Shown here piece after piece: positions 19,928 to 28,953 of a DNA stretch of 64,000 nt. The notes under the pieces were generated by a model that had not been told where the DNA came from, made no database searches, and saw only the letters and a list, made by a program, of their open reading frames with translations. The DNA comes from Flavobacteriales bacterium (GTDB lineage: Bacteria; Bacteroidota; Bacteroidia; Flavobacteriales_D; Crocinitomicaceae). A program made the translations under genes and the position numbers. How positions within the stretch are numbered: the first letter of the stretch is position 1; each line of letters begins with the position of its first letter. The DNA is taken from NCBI GenBank assembly GCA_947462255.1, contig CANHOA010000004.1:80898-144897 (forward strand), read 5' to 3'.

Positions 19928-20611
19928 ATGATGCATACATATATCGCTCAATTAACGTCTGAGCTTGAATTGCAACAAAACAAGGAGAAAGCACCTGGCA
20001 TGGAAGCATACATGAAGGGCTTGTTTTGTTTTTATGGTGTTTCAAGTGTTCCTAGAAAGTCAATATATAAAACATGGAAATCTAATCTGGAATCTCCTCT
20101 ATCTGATGAATTTAAATGGCAGTTAATTCGAGAGTTATGGGAAAAAGAGCAAAGAGAATACCAATACATTGCGGTTGATTGGATGAATTCATGGCCGGTA
20201 TCGGCATATAGGGAAGGCGATATAGAGGAGTTAAAGTTTTTAATTTCAAACAAATCATGGTGGGATACCGTGGATTTAATTGCTTCTAATTATTTGGGGA
20301 AATATGCCCTTAAATTTCCGAAAATGATGGATCAAGTTATAATGGAATGGCAAGATGAAAAATCAATTTGGCTTCATCGTTCATGTATAATTTATCAGTT
20401 AAAATATAAAAATGCCACTAATCTTGAAAGATTGTCTTATTTAATAGGGGTGTATAAATCCAATAATGCATTTTTCATTCAAAAGTCAATTGGATGGTCA
20501 CTGAGAGAGGTTTCTAAATGGAATCCTGAATGGGTTAAAGCTACGATAGAGAGTAAACAGTTAGCTGGATTAGCGAAACGTGAAGCGATGAAATACATCG
20601 CGAAAAAGTGA
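19928..20611 (+). CDS. AlkD-like DNA alkylation repair protein
   Basis: A 227-residue all-helical protein of the HEAT-like-repeat DNA glycosylase family (AlkC/AlkD). Family-like segments include MKGLFCFYGVSSVPRKS, ELWEKEQREYQYIAVDWM, SWWDTVDLIASNYLGKY and the late QKSIGWSLREVSKWNPEWV. AlkD excises positively charged alkylpurines from DNA. The Trp-Asp pair in WWDTVD corresponds to the family's catalytic-site region. Either ATG (19928 or 19931) can start the gene. It begins just after rnpB. Confidence 0.85.
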   Translation: MMHTYIAQLTSELELQQNKEKAPGMEAYMKGLFCFYGVSSVPRKSIYKTWKSNLESPLSDEFKWQLIRELWEKEQREYQYIAVDWMNSWPVSAYREGDIEELKFLISNKSWWDTVDLIASNYLGKYALKFPKMMDQVIMEWQDEKSIWLHRSCIIYQLKYKNATNLERLSYLIGVYKSNNAFFIQKSIGWSLREVSKWNPEWVKATIESKQLAGLAKREAMKYIAKK

Positions 20612-20675
20612 CAAATTTTCACGGAATATTTAGAAGTATCCCTTTTATTTATAAATTTACTCTTGAAATTATTGT

Positions 20676-23600
20676 ATGACGCGTCTTTTTATTCTCTTTT
20701 CCTTTTTTTTAATAGCTTCAAATAGTTTTTCCCAATTAATACCTACCAATGGTTTAGCCGAATCTAAAGCCAATTATTATGCCTTGCAGCATGTAAATGT
20801 TTACGTTTCAGCCCATGAGTTCATTGAAAATGCAACCGTGTTAATTAAGGGAGATAAAATTGAAAAAATCGCAAAATTCATCTTGCTACCAGATGCTTGT
20901 GTGGAAATAGATATGGAAGGCCAAACGATTGTCCCTGCATTTATTGAACTTTATTCCAATACCGCACTTCCATCACCTACCAATGGTTCATTTGGGAATC
21001 GACCGCAATTGGAGTCGAGTAAGAAAGGAGCATACTATTGGAATGAAGCCATTCATCCGGAACTTGATGCAGCAAGTTTGTTTAAAATCGATGCTAAAGC
21101 AAATGAAAACTTAATAAATATGGGCTTTGGATTTGCGCTAACGCACGTTCAAGATGGCATCGTAAGAGGTTCAGGCGCATTAATATCTTTAGGAAATGAT
21201 GATGTAAATAAACAATTGATTGAAAGTAATGCGGGCCTTTTTTATTCTTTTTCAAAGGGAATTTCTAACCAAACGTATCCATCGTCACAAATGGGATCGA
21301 TTGCTTTACTTCGGCAAAGTTTGTATGATTTGATTTATTATCAACAGAATAAGGCAAATAATGATAATTCAATTTCAATGGATGCTTGGTCTGCTAAACT
21401 GAAGAACCCTTCTTTCTTTAAGGTTGATGATAAATGGGAAATTCTTCGTGCCAATAAAATTGCGAAAGAGTTTGGGTTGGATTTTATCTATGTCGCTTCA
21501 GGAAACGAATACGCAAACGTGGACTATTTAAAGAAAATTAACCCTAAACTAATCGTTCCAATTAATTTTCCATTGGCCTATAATGTGCAAGATCCTTATT
21601 TAGCTCGCCAAATTCCTTTAAGTGATTTGAAACATTGGGAATTAGCTCCTTATAATGCTAAATCACTTAAAGAAAATGGATTAACGGTTGCCTTAAGCTC
21701 TAATGGAATAACAGCACCGGCAACGTTTTGGAAAAATATTAGGAAGCAAATAGAAATTGGCTTGAGTGTTGAACAAATTTTGGAATCCTTAACGGATATT
21801 CCAGCTAAAATGATAGGAAAAGAAGCATTGATAGGGTCTTTAGAAGTAGGAAAATTAGCGAGCTTTAGTGTTTTTGAGGGAAACCCATTTACGGCGGAAT
21901 CCTCCATATTGGAAGCATGGCATTTGGGGGAAAGAACGGTGCTAAAAACACCGCAGAAAATAAATGCATTAGGCCATTTTTCTCTGCTAATTAATGGAGA
22001 TAAATATCAATTGGATATTTCAGGATCAAAAGATAAACCAAAGGGGAAAGTATATTATACACAAGAAAAAATTATTAAAAAGAAGACGGTTATAGATACC
22101 ATTTCTTCGGACGTAGAAATTATGATCAATCAATTGGATATTTCAATGTCATTTAAATTTCCAATTGAAAATGAATTAGGGGGATATCAGCTACATGGTA
22201 AGCTTAAGCGCGACGGCGATATTATGGAAGGTGATCTTCTTTTACCAGATGGAAATTGGGGAGAGTGGGCTGCTATTCGAAAACCATCCTCGGTTCCTAA
22301 AGCTAGTGAGTCGGATAAGGAAAAGAAAATTAGTGCTCCTGATCCGCAAAGCTGGATGCCAAATTTGGCTTATGGGCAACTTTATCCATCTTCAGATAAA
22401 CCAATTGTTTTTAAGAATGCAACGGTTTGGACAAATGAAGAAGATGGTGTTATTTCAAATGCTTCTGTTGTATGTTTTGCAGGAAAAATTATTGCCATTG
22501 CTAAAGGTGCGGTGCCGATACCACCAAACGCAATCATTATTGATGGTGCCGGGATGCACCTAACATCAGGAATTATTGATGAGCACTCGCATATTGCTAT
22601 TTCAAAAGGTGTTAATGAGGGTGGACAAACTGTTACAGCTGAGGTAAGTATTTCAGATGTCGTAAATCCAGACGATATTAACATCTATCGTCAGTTAGCG
22701 GGTGGGGTAACAGCAGCTCAATTGCTGCATGGCTCTGCCAATACAATTGGTGGTCAATCGGCTTTAATAAAACTAAAATGGGGCGCATCTCCAGATGACA
22801 TGATTATTCCAAATGCGCCAAAATTTATTAAATGCGCCCTAGGTGAAAACGTAAAACAATCCAATTGGGGAGATTATAATACGGTTCGCTTTCCCCAAAC
22901 ACGAATGGGGGTTGAGCAAGTATTCTACGATGGTTTTAAACGGGCTCAAGCGTATAAAAAGGAATGGACTGCGTATAATTTGAGTGCGAAAAATGATAAG
23001 TCTATTGCGCCAAGAAAAGATTTAGAATTAGAGGTCTTATGTGAAATTTTAGAAGGTGAACGAAAAATAACATGCCACTCTTACGTGCAATCTGAAATAA
23101 ATATGCTCATGAAAGTAGCCGATTCAATGGGCTTTACTGTAAATACGTTTACGCATATTTTAGAAGGGTATAAACTAGCCGATAAAATGAAAGAACATGG
23201 GGTTGGGGCATCTACATTTTCTGATTGGTGGGCGTATAAGTTTGAAGTAAATGAGGCTATTCCATACAATGCTGCACTCATGAACCAACAAGGCCTTGTG
23301 GTGGCAATAAATTCGGATGATGCAGAAATGGGCAGGCGTTTAAATCAAGAAGCAGCAAAAAGCGTTAAGTACGGTGGAATGTCTGAAATAGATGCTTGGA
23401 AGTTAGTTACGCTAAATCCAGCTAAATTATTGCACTTAGACGATAGAATGGGAAGTATTCGGGTTGGTAAAGATGCCGATTTGGTATTGTGGAGCGATAA
23501 TCCATTAAGCATTAACGCTGTAGTACAGATGACGCTTATCGATGGCCAAGTTTTGTTTAGCTTAGATCAAGATAATGCCTTGCAATCACGTAATAAAATG

Positions 23601-23741
23601 GAACGAGCACGCCTGACCTCGCTTATGCTTTCTCAAAATCAAAAAAATGAAGCTACTCAAAAGTTTAAACCGAAACGCCATCGCCAATTTCATTGTAACA
23701 CTATTGGTGAGGAAGGTAGTGAATTAGAAAATGCCCACTGA
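20676..23741 (+). CDS. Double-domain exported amidohydrolase
   Basis: A 1021-residue exported protein (signal peptide ~1-19, ending SFS) built of two amidohydrolase-like halves. The first (~30-420) has the flanking beta-sandwich and IGSLEVGKLASFSVFEGNPF, but its metal-binding strand reads TIVPAFIELYSN, lacking the HxH. The second (~575-990) has an intact HxH in SGIIDEHSHIAI, His in ITCHSYVQ, His in FTHILEGYK, Asp in AINSDDAEMGRR, and the typical RVGKDADLVLWSDNPL. Only the C-terminal half is likely to bind metal and hydrolyse a C-N bond. The substrate is unknown. It overlaps or abuts the next, related gene. Confidence 0.82.
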   Translation: MTRLFILFSFFLIASNSFSQLIPTNGLAESKANYYALQHVNVYVSAHEFIENATVLIKGDKIEKIAKFILLPDACVEIDMEGQTIVPAFIELYSNTALPSPTNGSFGNRPQLESSKKGAYYWNEAIHPELDAASLFKIDAKANENLINMGFGFALTHVQDGIVRGSGALISLGNDDVNKQLIESNAGLFYSFSKGISNQTYPSSQMGSIALLRQSLYDLIYYQQNKANNDNSISMDAWSAKLKNPSFFKVDDKWEILRANKIAKEFGLDFIYVASGNEYANVDYLKKINPKLIVPINFPLAYNVQDPYLARQIPLSDLKHWELAPYNAKSLKENGLTVALSSNGITAPATFWKNIRKQIEIGLSVEQILESLTDIPAKMIGKEALIGSLEVGKLASFSVFEGNPFTAESSILEAWHLGERTVLKTPQKINALGHFSLLINGDKYQLDISGSKDKPKGKVYYTQEKIIKKKTVIDTISSDVEIMINQLDISMSFKFPIENELGGYQLHGKLKRDGDIMEGDLLLPDGNWGEWAAIRKPSSVPKASESDKEKKISAPDPQSWMPNLAYGQLYPSSDKPIVFKNATVWTNEEDGVISNASVVCFAGKIIAIAKGAVPIPPNAIIIDGAGMHLTSGIIDEHSHIAISKGVNEGGQTVTAEVSISDVVNPDDINIYRQLAGGVTAAQLLHGSANTIGGQSALIKLKWGASPDDMIIPNAPKFIKCALGENVKQSNWGDYNTVRFPQTRMGVEQVFYDGFKRAQAYKKEWTAYNLSAKNDKSIAPRKDLELEVLCEILEGERKITCHSYVQSEINMLMKVADSMGFTVNTFTHILEGYKLADKMKEHGVGASTFSDWWAYKFEVNEAIPYNAALMNQQGLVVAINSDDAEMGRRLNQEAAKSVKYGGMSEIDAWKLVTLNPAKLLHLDDRMGSIRVGKDADLVLWSDNPLSINAVVQMTLIDGQVLFSLDQDNALQSRNKMERARLTSLMLSQNQKNEATQKFKPKRHRQFHCNTIGEEGSELENAH

Positions 23742-23742
23742 T

Positions 23743-25020
23743 ATGAAAAGAAGTATTGTCGTTGTTATATTTTTAGTTGGTATTCATTTTGGGTCCCTTG
23801 GTCAAAAAACCCTTTTGATCAATGGCTATTTGCACGTAGGCAATGGAGAGGTAATGCCTACAGCCGCAATTGGTATAATTAACGGAAAGATCGTTTCAAT
23901 AAAAAATGCAATGACTACCACCCATGATTCAAGAGATTGGGATACTGTTATCAATATTGAGGGTCAGCATGTTTATCCTGGATTTGTAGCACCAAACTCT
24001 ACATTGGGCCTTACCGAGATTGATGCGGTAAGAGCAACAAGGGATTTTCAGGATGTCGGCGAATTCAATCCTCATGTCCGCACTCAAATTGCTTTTAATG
24101 TTGAATCAAATGTTATCGAAACAGTTCTTTCGAATGGCGTCTTGTTTTCCCAAGCAACTCCAAGGGGTGGTGCGATATCAGGTACATCATCCGTGATGTT
24201 TTTGGCCGGTTGGAATTGGGAAGATGCCACAGTATTGAAAGACGACGGAATTCATGTGAATTGGCCTTCTGCTACAAGTGGCGGGGGCTGGTGGGCAGAA
24301 CCTGCTCCTAAATCAATCAACAATGACTACGCAAATCAAAAAACAAGTATTGAGGATTTTTTTAAAGTAGCGCTCGCATACTCCGATAACAAAAATGAAT
24401 ACTTCGATCAGCGTTTAGAAGCCATGAAACCATGCTTTAAGGGCAATAAAAGAGTCTTTTTTCATGCCGATGAAATGCAACAATTATTAGATATTATTGA
24501 TTTTTGTGAAAAGTTTAATATTAAGTTTCCCGTAATCGTTGGTGGTTACGATGCTTATTTATTGGGCGCAAGATTAAAAGATGCACGAATTCCCGTTATG
24601 TTAGGAAGGGTTCATAAATTACCTGAATTAGAAGATGAACCGGTCGATCTTCCGTATAAATTACCATTCTTGCTTCATCAACAGGGTGTATTATTTTGCT
24701 TACAAAATCAAGGAGATATGGAAGCGATGAATGCACGTAATCTGCCGTTTCAAGCTGGTACAGCAATGGCTTATGGATTAAAAGAGGAAGAGGCCGTTCG
24801 ATCAATTTCCTTGTCAACCTGCGAAATATTAGGCATTGCTGATAAATATGGATCCTTAGAAGTTGGAAAGTCAGCAACTTTATTTGTATCTCAAGGGAAT
24901 GCCTTGGATATGAGAACAAATAATGTGACCCTGATTATGAGAGACGGTGTGACGGTTCCCTTAGTAAACTTTCAAGAAGACCTTTACTTGAAATACAAGA
25001 AAAAATACGAAAAAAACTAA
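23743..25020 (+). CDS. Exported amidohydrolase-like protein, probably catalytically degenerate
   Basis: A 425-residue protein with a signal peptide (ending SLGQ). It has the amidohydrolase frame: LINGYLHVGNGEVMP and IGIINGKIVSI at the N-terminus, and IADKYGSLEVGKSATLFVSQGNALD at the C-terminus. The usual HxH after the first core strand is replaced by GQHVYPGFVAPNSTLG, so a normal binuclear metal site cannot form. The ATG at 23743 starts a good signal peptide; another at 23731 overlaps the upstream stop. It probably acts with the preceding double-domain protein, perhaps as a complex. Confidence 0.75.
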   Translation: MKRSIVVVIFLVGIHFGSLGQKTLLINGYLHVGNGEVMPTAAIGIINGKIVSIKNAMTTTHDSRDWDTVINIEGQHVYPGFVAPNSTLGLTEIDAVRATRDFQDVGEFNPHVRTQIAFNVESNVIETVLSNGVLFSQATPRGGAISGTSSVMFLAGWNWEDATVLKDDGIHVNWPSATSGGGWWAEPAPKSINNDYANQKTSIEDFFKVALAYSDNKNEYFDQRLEAMKPCFKGNKRVFFHADEMQQLLDIIDFCEKFNIKFPVIVGGYDAYLLGARLKDARIPVMLGRVHKLPELEDEPVDLPYKLPFLLHQQGVLFCLQNQGDMEAMNARNLPFQAGTAMAYGLKEEEAVRSISLSTCEILGIADKYGSLEVGKSATLFVSQGNALDMRTNNVTLIMRDGVTVPLVNFQEDLYLKYKKKYEKN

Positions 25021-25021
25021 A

Positions 25022-25420
25022 TTAGAAAGGTAAGTCGTCTTCGTCTGTACTGCTTGTATCACTCTTCTTTTCAGTTCCAGCAGAAGGGAAATCACTTGAA
25101 TCTAAAGATATGGCAGAAGGACCTCCTGCAGGCATACCTTGAGAAACTTTCTCTATTCGCCAAGCCTCTAAGGTATTGAAATATTTAATTTCCCCTTGTG
25201 GGCTAGTCCATTCTCTTCCACGTAAATTAAACGAGACCTCAATTTGATCGCTTACTTGAACTTGATCCAATAAACTACACTTATCCTGCGTCGCTTGAAA
25301 TAATATATCTTGTGGGTACTGACTGCTTGTGTCAGACACTACAAATTCTCTTTTTGAAAATCGATCGCTCACCTGTACGGTTGCGTTAATCATTTTTACA
25401 CTTCCTGTTAATTTAAACAT
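25022..25420 (-). CDS. DUF3127 protein with SSB-like acidic C-terminal tail
   Basis: A 132-residue protein. Residues ~1-95 form a predicted OB-fold of the DUF3127 family (MFKLTGSVKMINATVQVSDRF..., QIEVSFNLRGREWTS, YFNTLEAWRIEKV). The rest is a low-complexity Ser/Gly/Pro linker ending in DEDDLPF. That ending closely resembles the C-terminal tip of single-stranded DNA-binding protein (DDDIPF), which recruits repair and replication enzymes. A ssDNA-binding role is inference. The ATG at 25420 is used; the reading upstream of it overlaps the flavin reductase gene. The stop is next to that of the convergent amidohydrolase. Confidence 0.75.
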   Translation of the reverse strand: MFKLTGSVKMINATVQVSDRFSKREFVVSDTSSQYPQDILFQATQDKCSLLDQVQVSDQIEVSFNLRGREWTSPQGEIKYFNTLEAWRIEKVSQGMPAGGPSAISLDSSDFPSAGTEKKSDTSSTDEDDLPF

Positions 25421-25433
25421 ACTCTTTATTTTT

Positions 25434-26330
25434 TTATCCGTTATTAAATGATAGAAGGGTGAGCCAAGCATCCTTCAAATTGTTTTGTTCTAGCAATATC
25501 TTAGCCCGTTTATGCAAAGCTAATTCTAATTCTTTTGGCTGACCATCTAAAGATAGAAATAAATCGCTTAATTCCATCAACTTATATTCATTTACATCCG
25601 TTTCGTTAGGAATTTCTTCAATTCCTGCTAAACGAGCTAATAAATTTTTTGATAGGACATCGCTCTGCAAAAAATCTTGCGGAAGTTGATCATACCCCAC
25701 ACCGCAAGTGGTAATAGGCTTCTCAAGCTCAAACATCGCATGTTCGTTTGCTCTGCAATACCAATTCCCACCCATTCGGGCTACTAAATCTATTTTTTGT
25801 TGATCAATCAGTTGATTTTCATCTAAATAGCTTTCGTCAATATGAAATTTGACTACCTCACAAATGATAAGATTGCCTGCGCCTCCTTCCGTGCCTAATT
25901 CGATAACTTGGTTCACTTTACACTCAAATTGAACAGGAGATTCCTTCACCCTGAAGGGCTTCACTAAATCTGACGGAATAGGCGTTAAACCAGACTTTAC
26001 GAATTCACTTTCACCTGCAGGATAGGGAGAACTCGCTAAACTCATTTGCTCCACTATATCAAAATTAACGACATTTATTACTACTTCTGGATGGGTTTTA
26101 ACATTGTTGTAGGTATCTTTAGTGGTATTTGTTCGTCCACTTCGAGCAGGAGAAAAAATTAAAATAGGTGGATTAGCACTAAAGACATTAAAAAAGCTAA
26201 ATGGTGCCAAATTCGCCTGACCATTTTCATCAATTGTTGATGCAAATGCAATGGGTCGAGGCCCTATTGCGCCTAATAAATAGTGATGCATCTTTGCAAC
26301 GGTAAGTTCTTTTGGGGTAAAAGAAATCAT
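25434..26330 (-). CDS. Flavin reductase-like (FMN-binding split barrel) protein
   Basis: A 298-residue cytoplasmic protein. Residues ~1-210 are a flavin-reductase-like split barrel: LGAIGPRPIAFASTIDENG, NLAPFSFFNVFSANPPI and FSPARSGRTNTTKDTYNN are typical, and LIICEVVKFHIDE closes the fold. A C-terminal extension of ~85 residues is helical. It probably binds FMN and uses NAD(P)H; the substrate is unknown. The DUF3127 gene begins 13 bases after its stop, so the pair is likely an operon. Confidence 0.82.
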   Translation of the reverse strand: MISFTPKELTVAKMHHYLLGAIGPRPIAFASTIDENGQANLAPFSFFNVFSANPPILIFSPARSGRTNTTKDTYNNVKTHPEVVINVVNFDIVEQMSLASSPYPAGESEFVKSGLTPIPSDLVKPFRVKESPVQFECKVNQVIELGTEGGAGNLIICEVVKFHIDESYLDENQLIDQQKIDLVARMGGNWYCRANEHAMFELEKPITTCGVGYDQLPQDFLQSDVLSKNLLARLAGIEEIPNETDVNEYKLMELSDLFLSLDGQPKELELALHKRAKILLEQNNLKDAWLTLLSFNNG

Positions 26331-26347
26331 ATGGCTGAATTGTTAAT

Positions 26348-26355
26348 CAAAAGTA
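26348..26355 (-). promoter_or_regulatory. Putative -7 box for the flavin reductase gene
   Basis: The minus strand reads TACTTTTG, fitting TAnnTTTG, 17 bases upstream of the ATG at 26330, in a divergent intergenic region. No clear -33 element. Confidence 0.35.
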
Positions 26356-26430
26356 GCTAAAAATCCATCGGACATTTCTTTCTTTAAAAATAAATTATAC
26401 ACAAATTACCTATTTTTTGCCCTAAAAATA

Positions 26431-26438
26431 TATCTTTG
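26431..26438 (+). promoter_or_regulatory. Putative -7 box for the MORN-repeat gene
   Basis: TATCTTTG fits TAnnTTTG and lies 21 bases upstream of the ATG at 26460. No clear -33 element at the usual distance. Confidence 0.4.
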
Positions 26439-26459
26439 GTATTCCTAAATAGGTATTTA

Positions 26460-27296
26460 ATGCGGCATTTTATTCTTCTTTTCTTCCTCTTATTTTTTGT
26501 TGGTAACAGCATGCTGTATGCTCAAAATAAAAAGGATAGTAATGGGCTTAAACAAGGAAAGTGGGTTTATTTGGGTGCTGATAGAATATTATCTGGATAC
26601 GGAGCAAATACTAAAATTGAAGAAGGAAATTATACCAATGGAAGAAAAACTGGAGAGTGGATTAAATATCATTTTGATGGAAAAACGATAAAATTAAAAG
26701 GGAATTATGTGAATAATCGTCCAGAAGGAAATTATACACGCTATTATTCTAATGGAGTAATTCGTGAAAAAGGAAGCTTTAATAATAATGAATATAAAGG
26801 AGAACTTGTTCGCTATCACAAAAATGGCCAAGAGGCCTACAGGGCACAATTTAATGATAAAGGAGAAGAAATGGGCTTGGTAAAACATTACTATAAAAAT
26901 GGCCAAGTAGAAATGGAGTACACTAAAATAGATGGTAAATTATCAGATAAAATAACTACGTATTTTAGAAATGGGAAGGTTAAATCGGTACAGCTAGTGC
27001 TAGCTGGAAAGTTAGGAAAGAAAACGAAGAATGCCGTTGAAAAAAAATTCAATGATGAGAAAGTATACAAAGATGAAAACCCTCCCAAAATAACTAATCC
27101 GAAGACGAAAGGAGTTCGTTTTATTCCTTCAGGGTATAATACTATTTATAACGAAAACGATGAAATTTGGCAAGATGGAAATTTTAAAGATGGACAATTA
27201 TACGATGGAAAAGTATATGTATACGGAAGTAACGGTCTTTTAATAAAAATAAAAGTATTTAAAGAAGGAAAATTTCATTCCTTAGAACAATTATAA
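26460..27296 (+). CDS. Exported MORN-repeat (YwqK-type) protein
   Basis: A 278-residue exported protein (signal peptide ~1-21, ending LYAQ). It has about seven copies of the MORN/YwqK motif G-x-W/Y-x-x-Y-x-x-G-x-x-x-x-x-G, e.g. GNYTNGRKTGEWIKYHFDG, RPEGNYTRYYSNGVIREKG and ELVRYHKNGQEAYRAQF. Such proteins are common and functionally uncharacterised in Bacteroidota; some Bacillus homologues are labelled antitoxins but nothing here suggests that. The ATG at 26460 starts a clean signal peptide. fabD follows by ten bases. Confidence 0.8.
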   Translation: MRHFILLFFLLFFVGNSMLYAQNKKDSNGLKQGKWVYLGADRILSGYGANTKIEEGNYTNGRKTGEWIKYHFDGKTIKLKGNYVNNRPEGNYTRYYSNGVIREKGSFNNNEYKGELVRYHKNGQEAYRAQFNDKGEEMGLVKHYYKNGQVEMEYTKIDGKLSDKITTYFRNGKVKSVQLVLAGKLGKKTKNAVEKKFNDEKVYKDENPPKITNPKTKGVRFIPSGYNTIYNENDEIWQDGNFKDGQLYDGKVYVYGSNGLLIKIKVFKEGKFHSLEQL

Positions 27297-27306
27297 TAGT
27301 GGTAAT

Positions 27307-28194
27307 ATGAAAGCATATGTTTTTCCTGGGCAAGGAGCCCAATTTAGTGGAATGGGGAAAGAACTTTTTGAGCAATCTTCTCTTGCGCGTGAGTTGTTTG
27401 AGGCATCGAATGATATCTTAGGATTTAATATTCAAAAAATTATGTTCGATGGAACTGAGGATGAATTAAAACAGACCAAGGTAACGCAACCTGCAATCTT
27501 TATTCATTCTACTATTTTGGCGGCCTGTTTAGGTGATTCTTTCACTCCAAGTATGGTAGCTGGCCATTCCCTCGGCGAATTTTCAGCCTTAGTTGCTAAT
27601 AAAACGTTGCGCTTTGAAGATGGTCTCTCACTCGTTTATAAAAGGGCTTTGGCCATGCAAAAAGCATGCGATTTGGAGCAATCTACTATGGCTGCTATTC
27701 TTGGCTTAGAAGACCATATTGTGGAAGAAATTTGCGCAACAATTGATGGGGTAGTGGTGCCAGCAAATTATAATTGCCCCGGACAATTAGTGATTTCTGG
27801 CTCAATAGACGCCGTGCAACAAGCTTGTGAAAAATTAACGCTCGCGGGAGCCAAACGGGCGCTCGTTCTACAAGTTGGAGGCGCATTTCATTCGCCATTA
27901 ATGGAGCCTGCACGAGAGGAATTGGCTGCCGCAATAGAGAGCACTATTTTTTCAAATCCGATTTGCCCGATTTATCAAAATGTTTCGGGACGCCCAGTGG
28001 CACTTCCTGAAGAAATAAAGAAAAATTTAGTGCTGCAGTTAACGGCACCTGTTAAATGGACGCAGATTATGCAAAACATGCTTGCTGACGGGGTTAGTGA
28101 AGTAATCGAAGTGGGGCCAGGCAAAGTTTTACAAGGCTTATTTAAAAAAATAGACCGCGAACTAATCACATCATCTGCTACAATTATTCATTGA
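27307..28194 (+). CDS. fabD: Malonyl-CoA:ACP S-malonyltransferase
   Basis: A 295-residue enzyme that transfers malonyl groups from CoA to acyl carrier protein for fatty-acid synthesis. It shows FPGQGAQFSGMG at the N-terminus, the active-site Ser88 in GHSLGE, and the catalytic His in GGAFHSPLM. The late EVGPGKVLQGL motif is present. Length and start are standard. No other fab genes are adjacent. Confidence 0.96.
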   Translation: MKAYVFPGQGAQFSGMGKELFEQSSLARELFEASNDILGFNIQKIMFDGTEDELKQTKVTQPAIFIHSTILAACLGDSFTPSMVAGHSLGEFSALVANKTLRFEDGLSLVYKRALAMQKACDLEQSTMAAILGLEDHIVEEICATIDGVVVPANYNCPGQLVISGSIDAVQQACEKLTLAGAKRALVLQVGGAFHSPLMEPAREELAAAIESTIFSNPICPIYQNVSGRPVALPEEIKKNLVLQLTAPVKWTQIMQNMLADGVSEVIEVGPGKVLQGLFKKIDRELITSSATIIH

Positions 28195-28250
28195 TTTTAT
28201 GGATTTTTTAGGGTTTAATCATCTACTTATAGAATCTTAAACTTATAGCC

Positions 28251-28952
28251 ATGAAATTAATATCTTTTATTATTATCTGCTTTCTTACAAGTACTGCTTT
28301 TAGTCAAATTGTAAGCGGTGACATCTTAGGAACCTTGTATGATCTTCATACTAAAGAACCAATCTTTAATGCACGCGCTGTTGTGGAAGATAATGGCCGA
28401 AAATATCAAGCCTTGTCGGAGCCTGATGGTCGCTTTCGAATCGTAGGAATTCCTTCAGGAAGGTATTATTTATATATTATCTGCGGAAAGGATACAATGA
28501 AAAACATACTGGCTGATGTTCCAATGGAAGCCTATTGTAATCTAGGAGATATTGTATTTGAACGGATTAATGTTTTTAAAACGGTTACGGTAAAATCTGG
28601 GGTGAAATTGGTGTTCGGTGAGTTGCCTACAAAGGAATTAACAGCTGCTGATATTAAAGTAAATGTCAATAAATTCGACATTCGTACGCTTGCAATTTCA
28701 ATGTCATCTGAAATAAAACAGGATGAAAACGGGGAATTGATGTTTCGAGGTGCCCGAAAAGGCGATATGATTTATATTGTTGATGGGGTGAAATGTTCTG
28801 ATGTATTCAATGTTCCGAGTGTCTCAATTAGTAAAATGATGGTATTTACAGGAGGATTACCAGCAAAATACGGCGACACAATGGGGGGCGCTATCGTTGT
28901 TGAAACGAAAGGTTATTTTGAGTTGTACCGTTCATGGCTCGCTGCCCAATAA
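28251..28952 (+). CDS. Carboxypeptidase-regulatory plus TonB-plug protein without a barrel
   Basis: A 233-residue exported protein. The signal peptide ends AFSQ (~19). A carboxypeptidase-regulatory-like domain follows (~25-100; GTLYDLHTKEPIFNARAVV, DGRFRIVGIPSGRYYLYI). A TonB-receptor plug-like segment comes next (~150-225), with GELMFRGARKGDMIYIVDGV and FTGGLPAKYGDTMGGAIVVET. It then stops with a 10-residue tail. The outer-membrane barrel that normally follows a plug is absent and no remnant is visible downstream, so this is either a decayed receptor or a stand-alone soluble protein. Confidence 0.72.
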   Translation: MKLISFIIICFLTSTAFSQIVSGDILGTLYDLHTKEPIFNARAVVEDNGRKYQALSEPDGRFRIVGIPSGRYYLYIICGKDTMKNILADVPMEAYCNLGDIVFERINVFKTVTVKSGVKLVFGELPTKELTAADIKVNVNKFDIRTLAISMSSEIKQDENGELMFRGARKGDMIYIVDGVKCSDVFNVPSVSISKMMVFTGGLPAKYGDTMGGAIVVETKGYFELYRSWLAAQ

Positions 28953-28953
28953 A

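Noticed and set aside
26460..27296. Antitoxin role for the MORN-repeat protein
   Set aside because: The YwqK 'antitoxin' label rests on distant homologues; no toxin-like gene is adjacent and the protein is exported.
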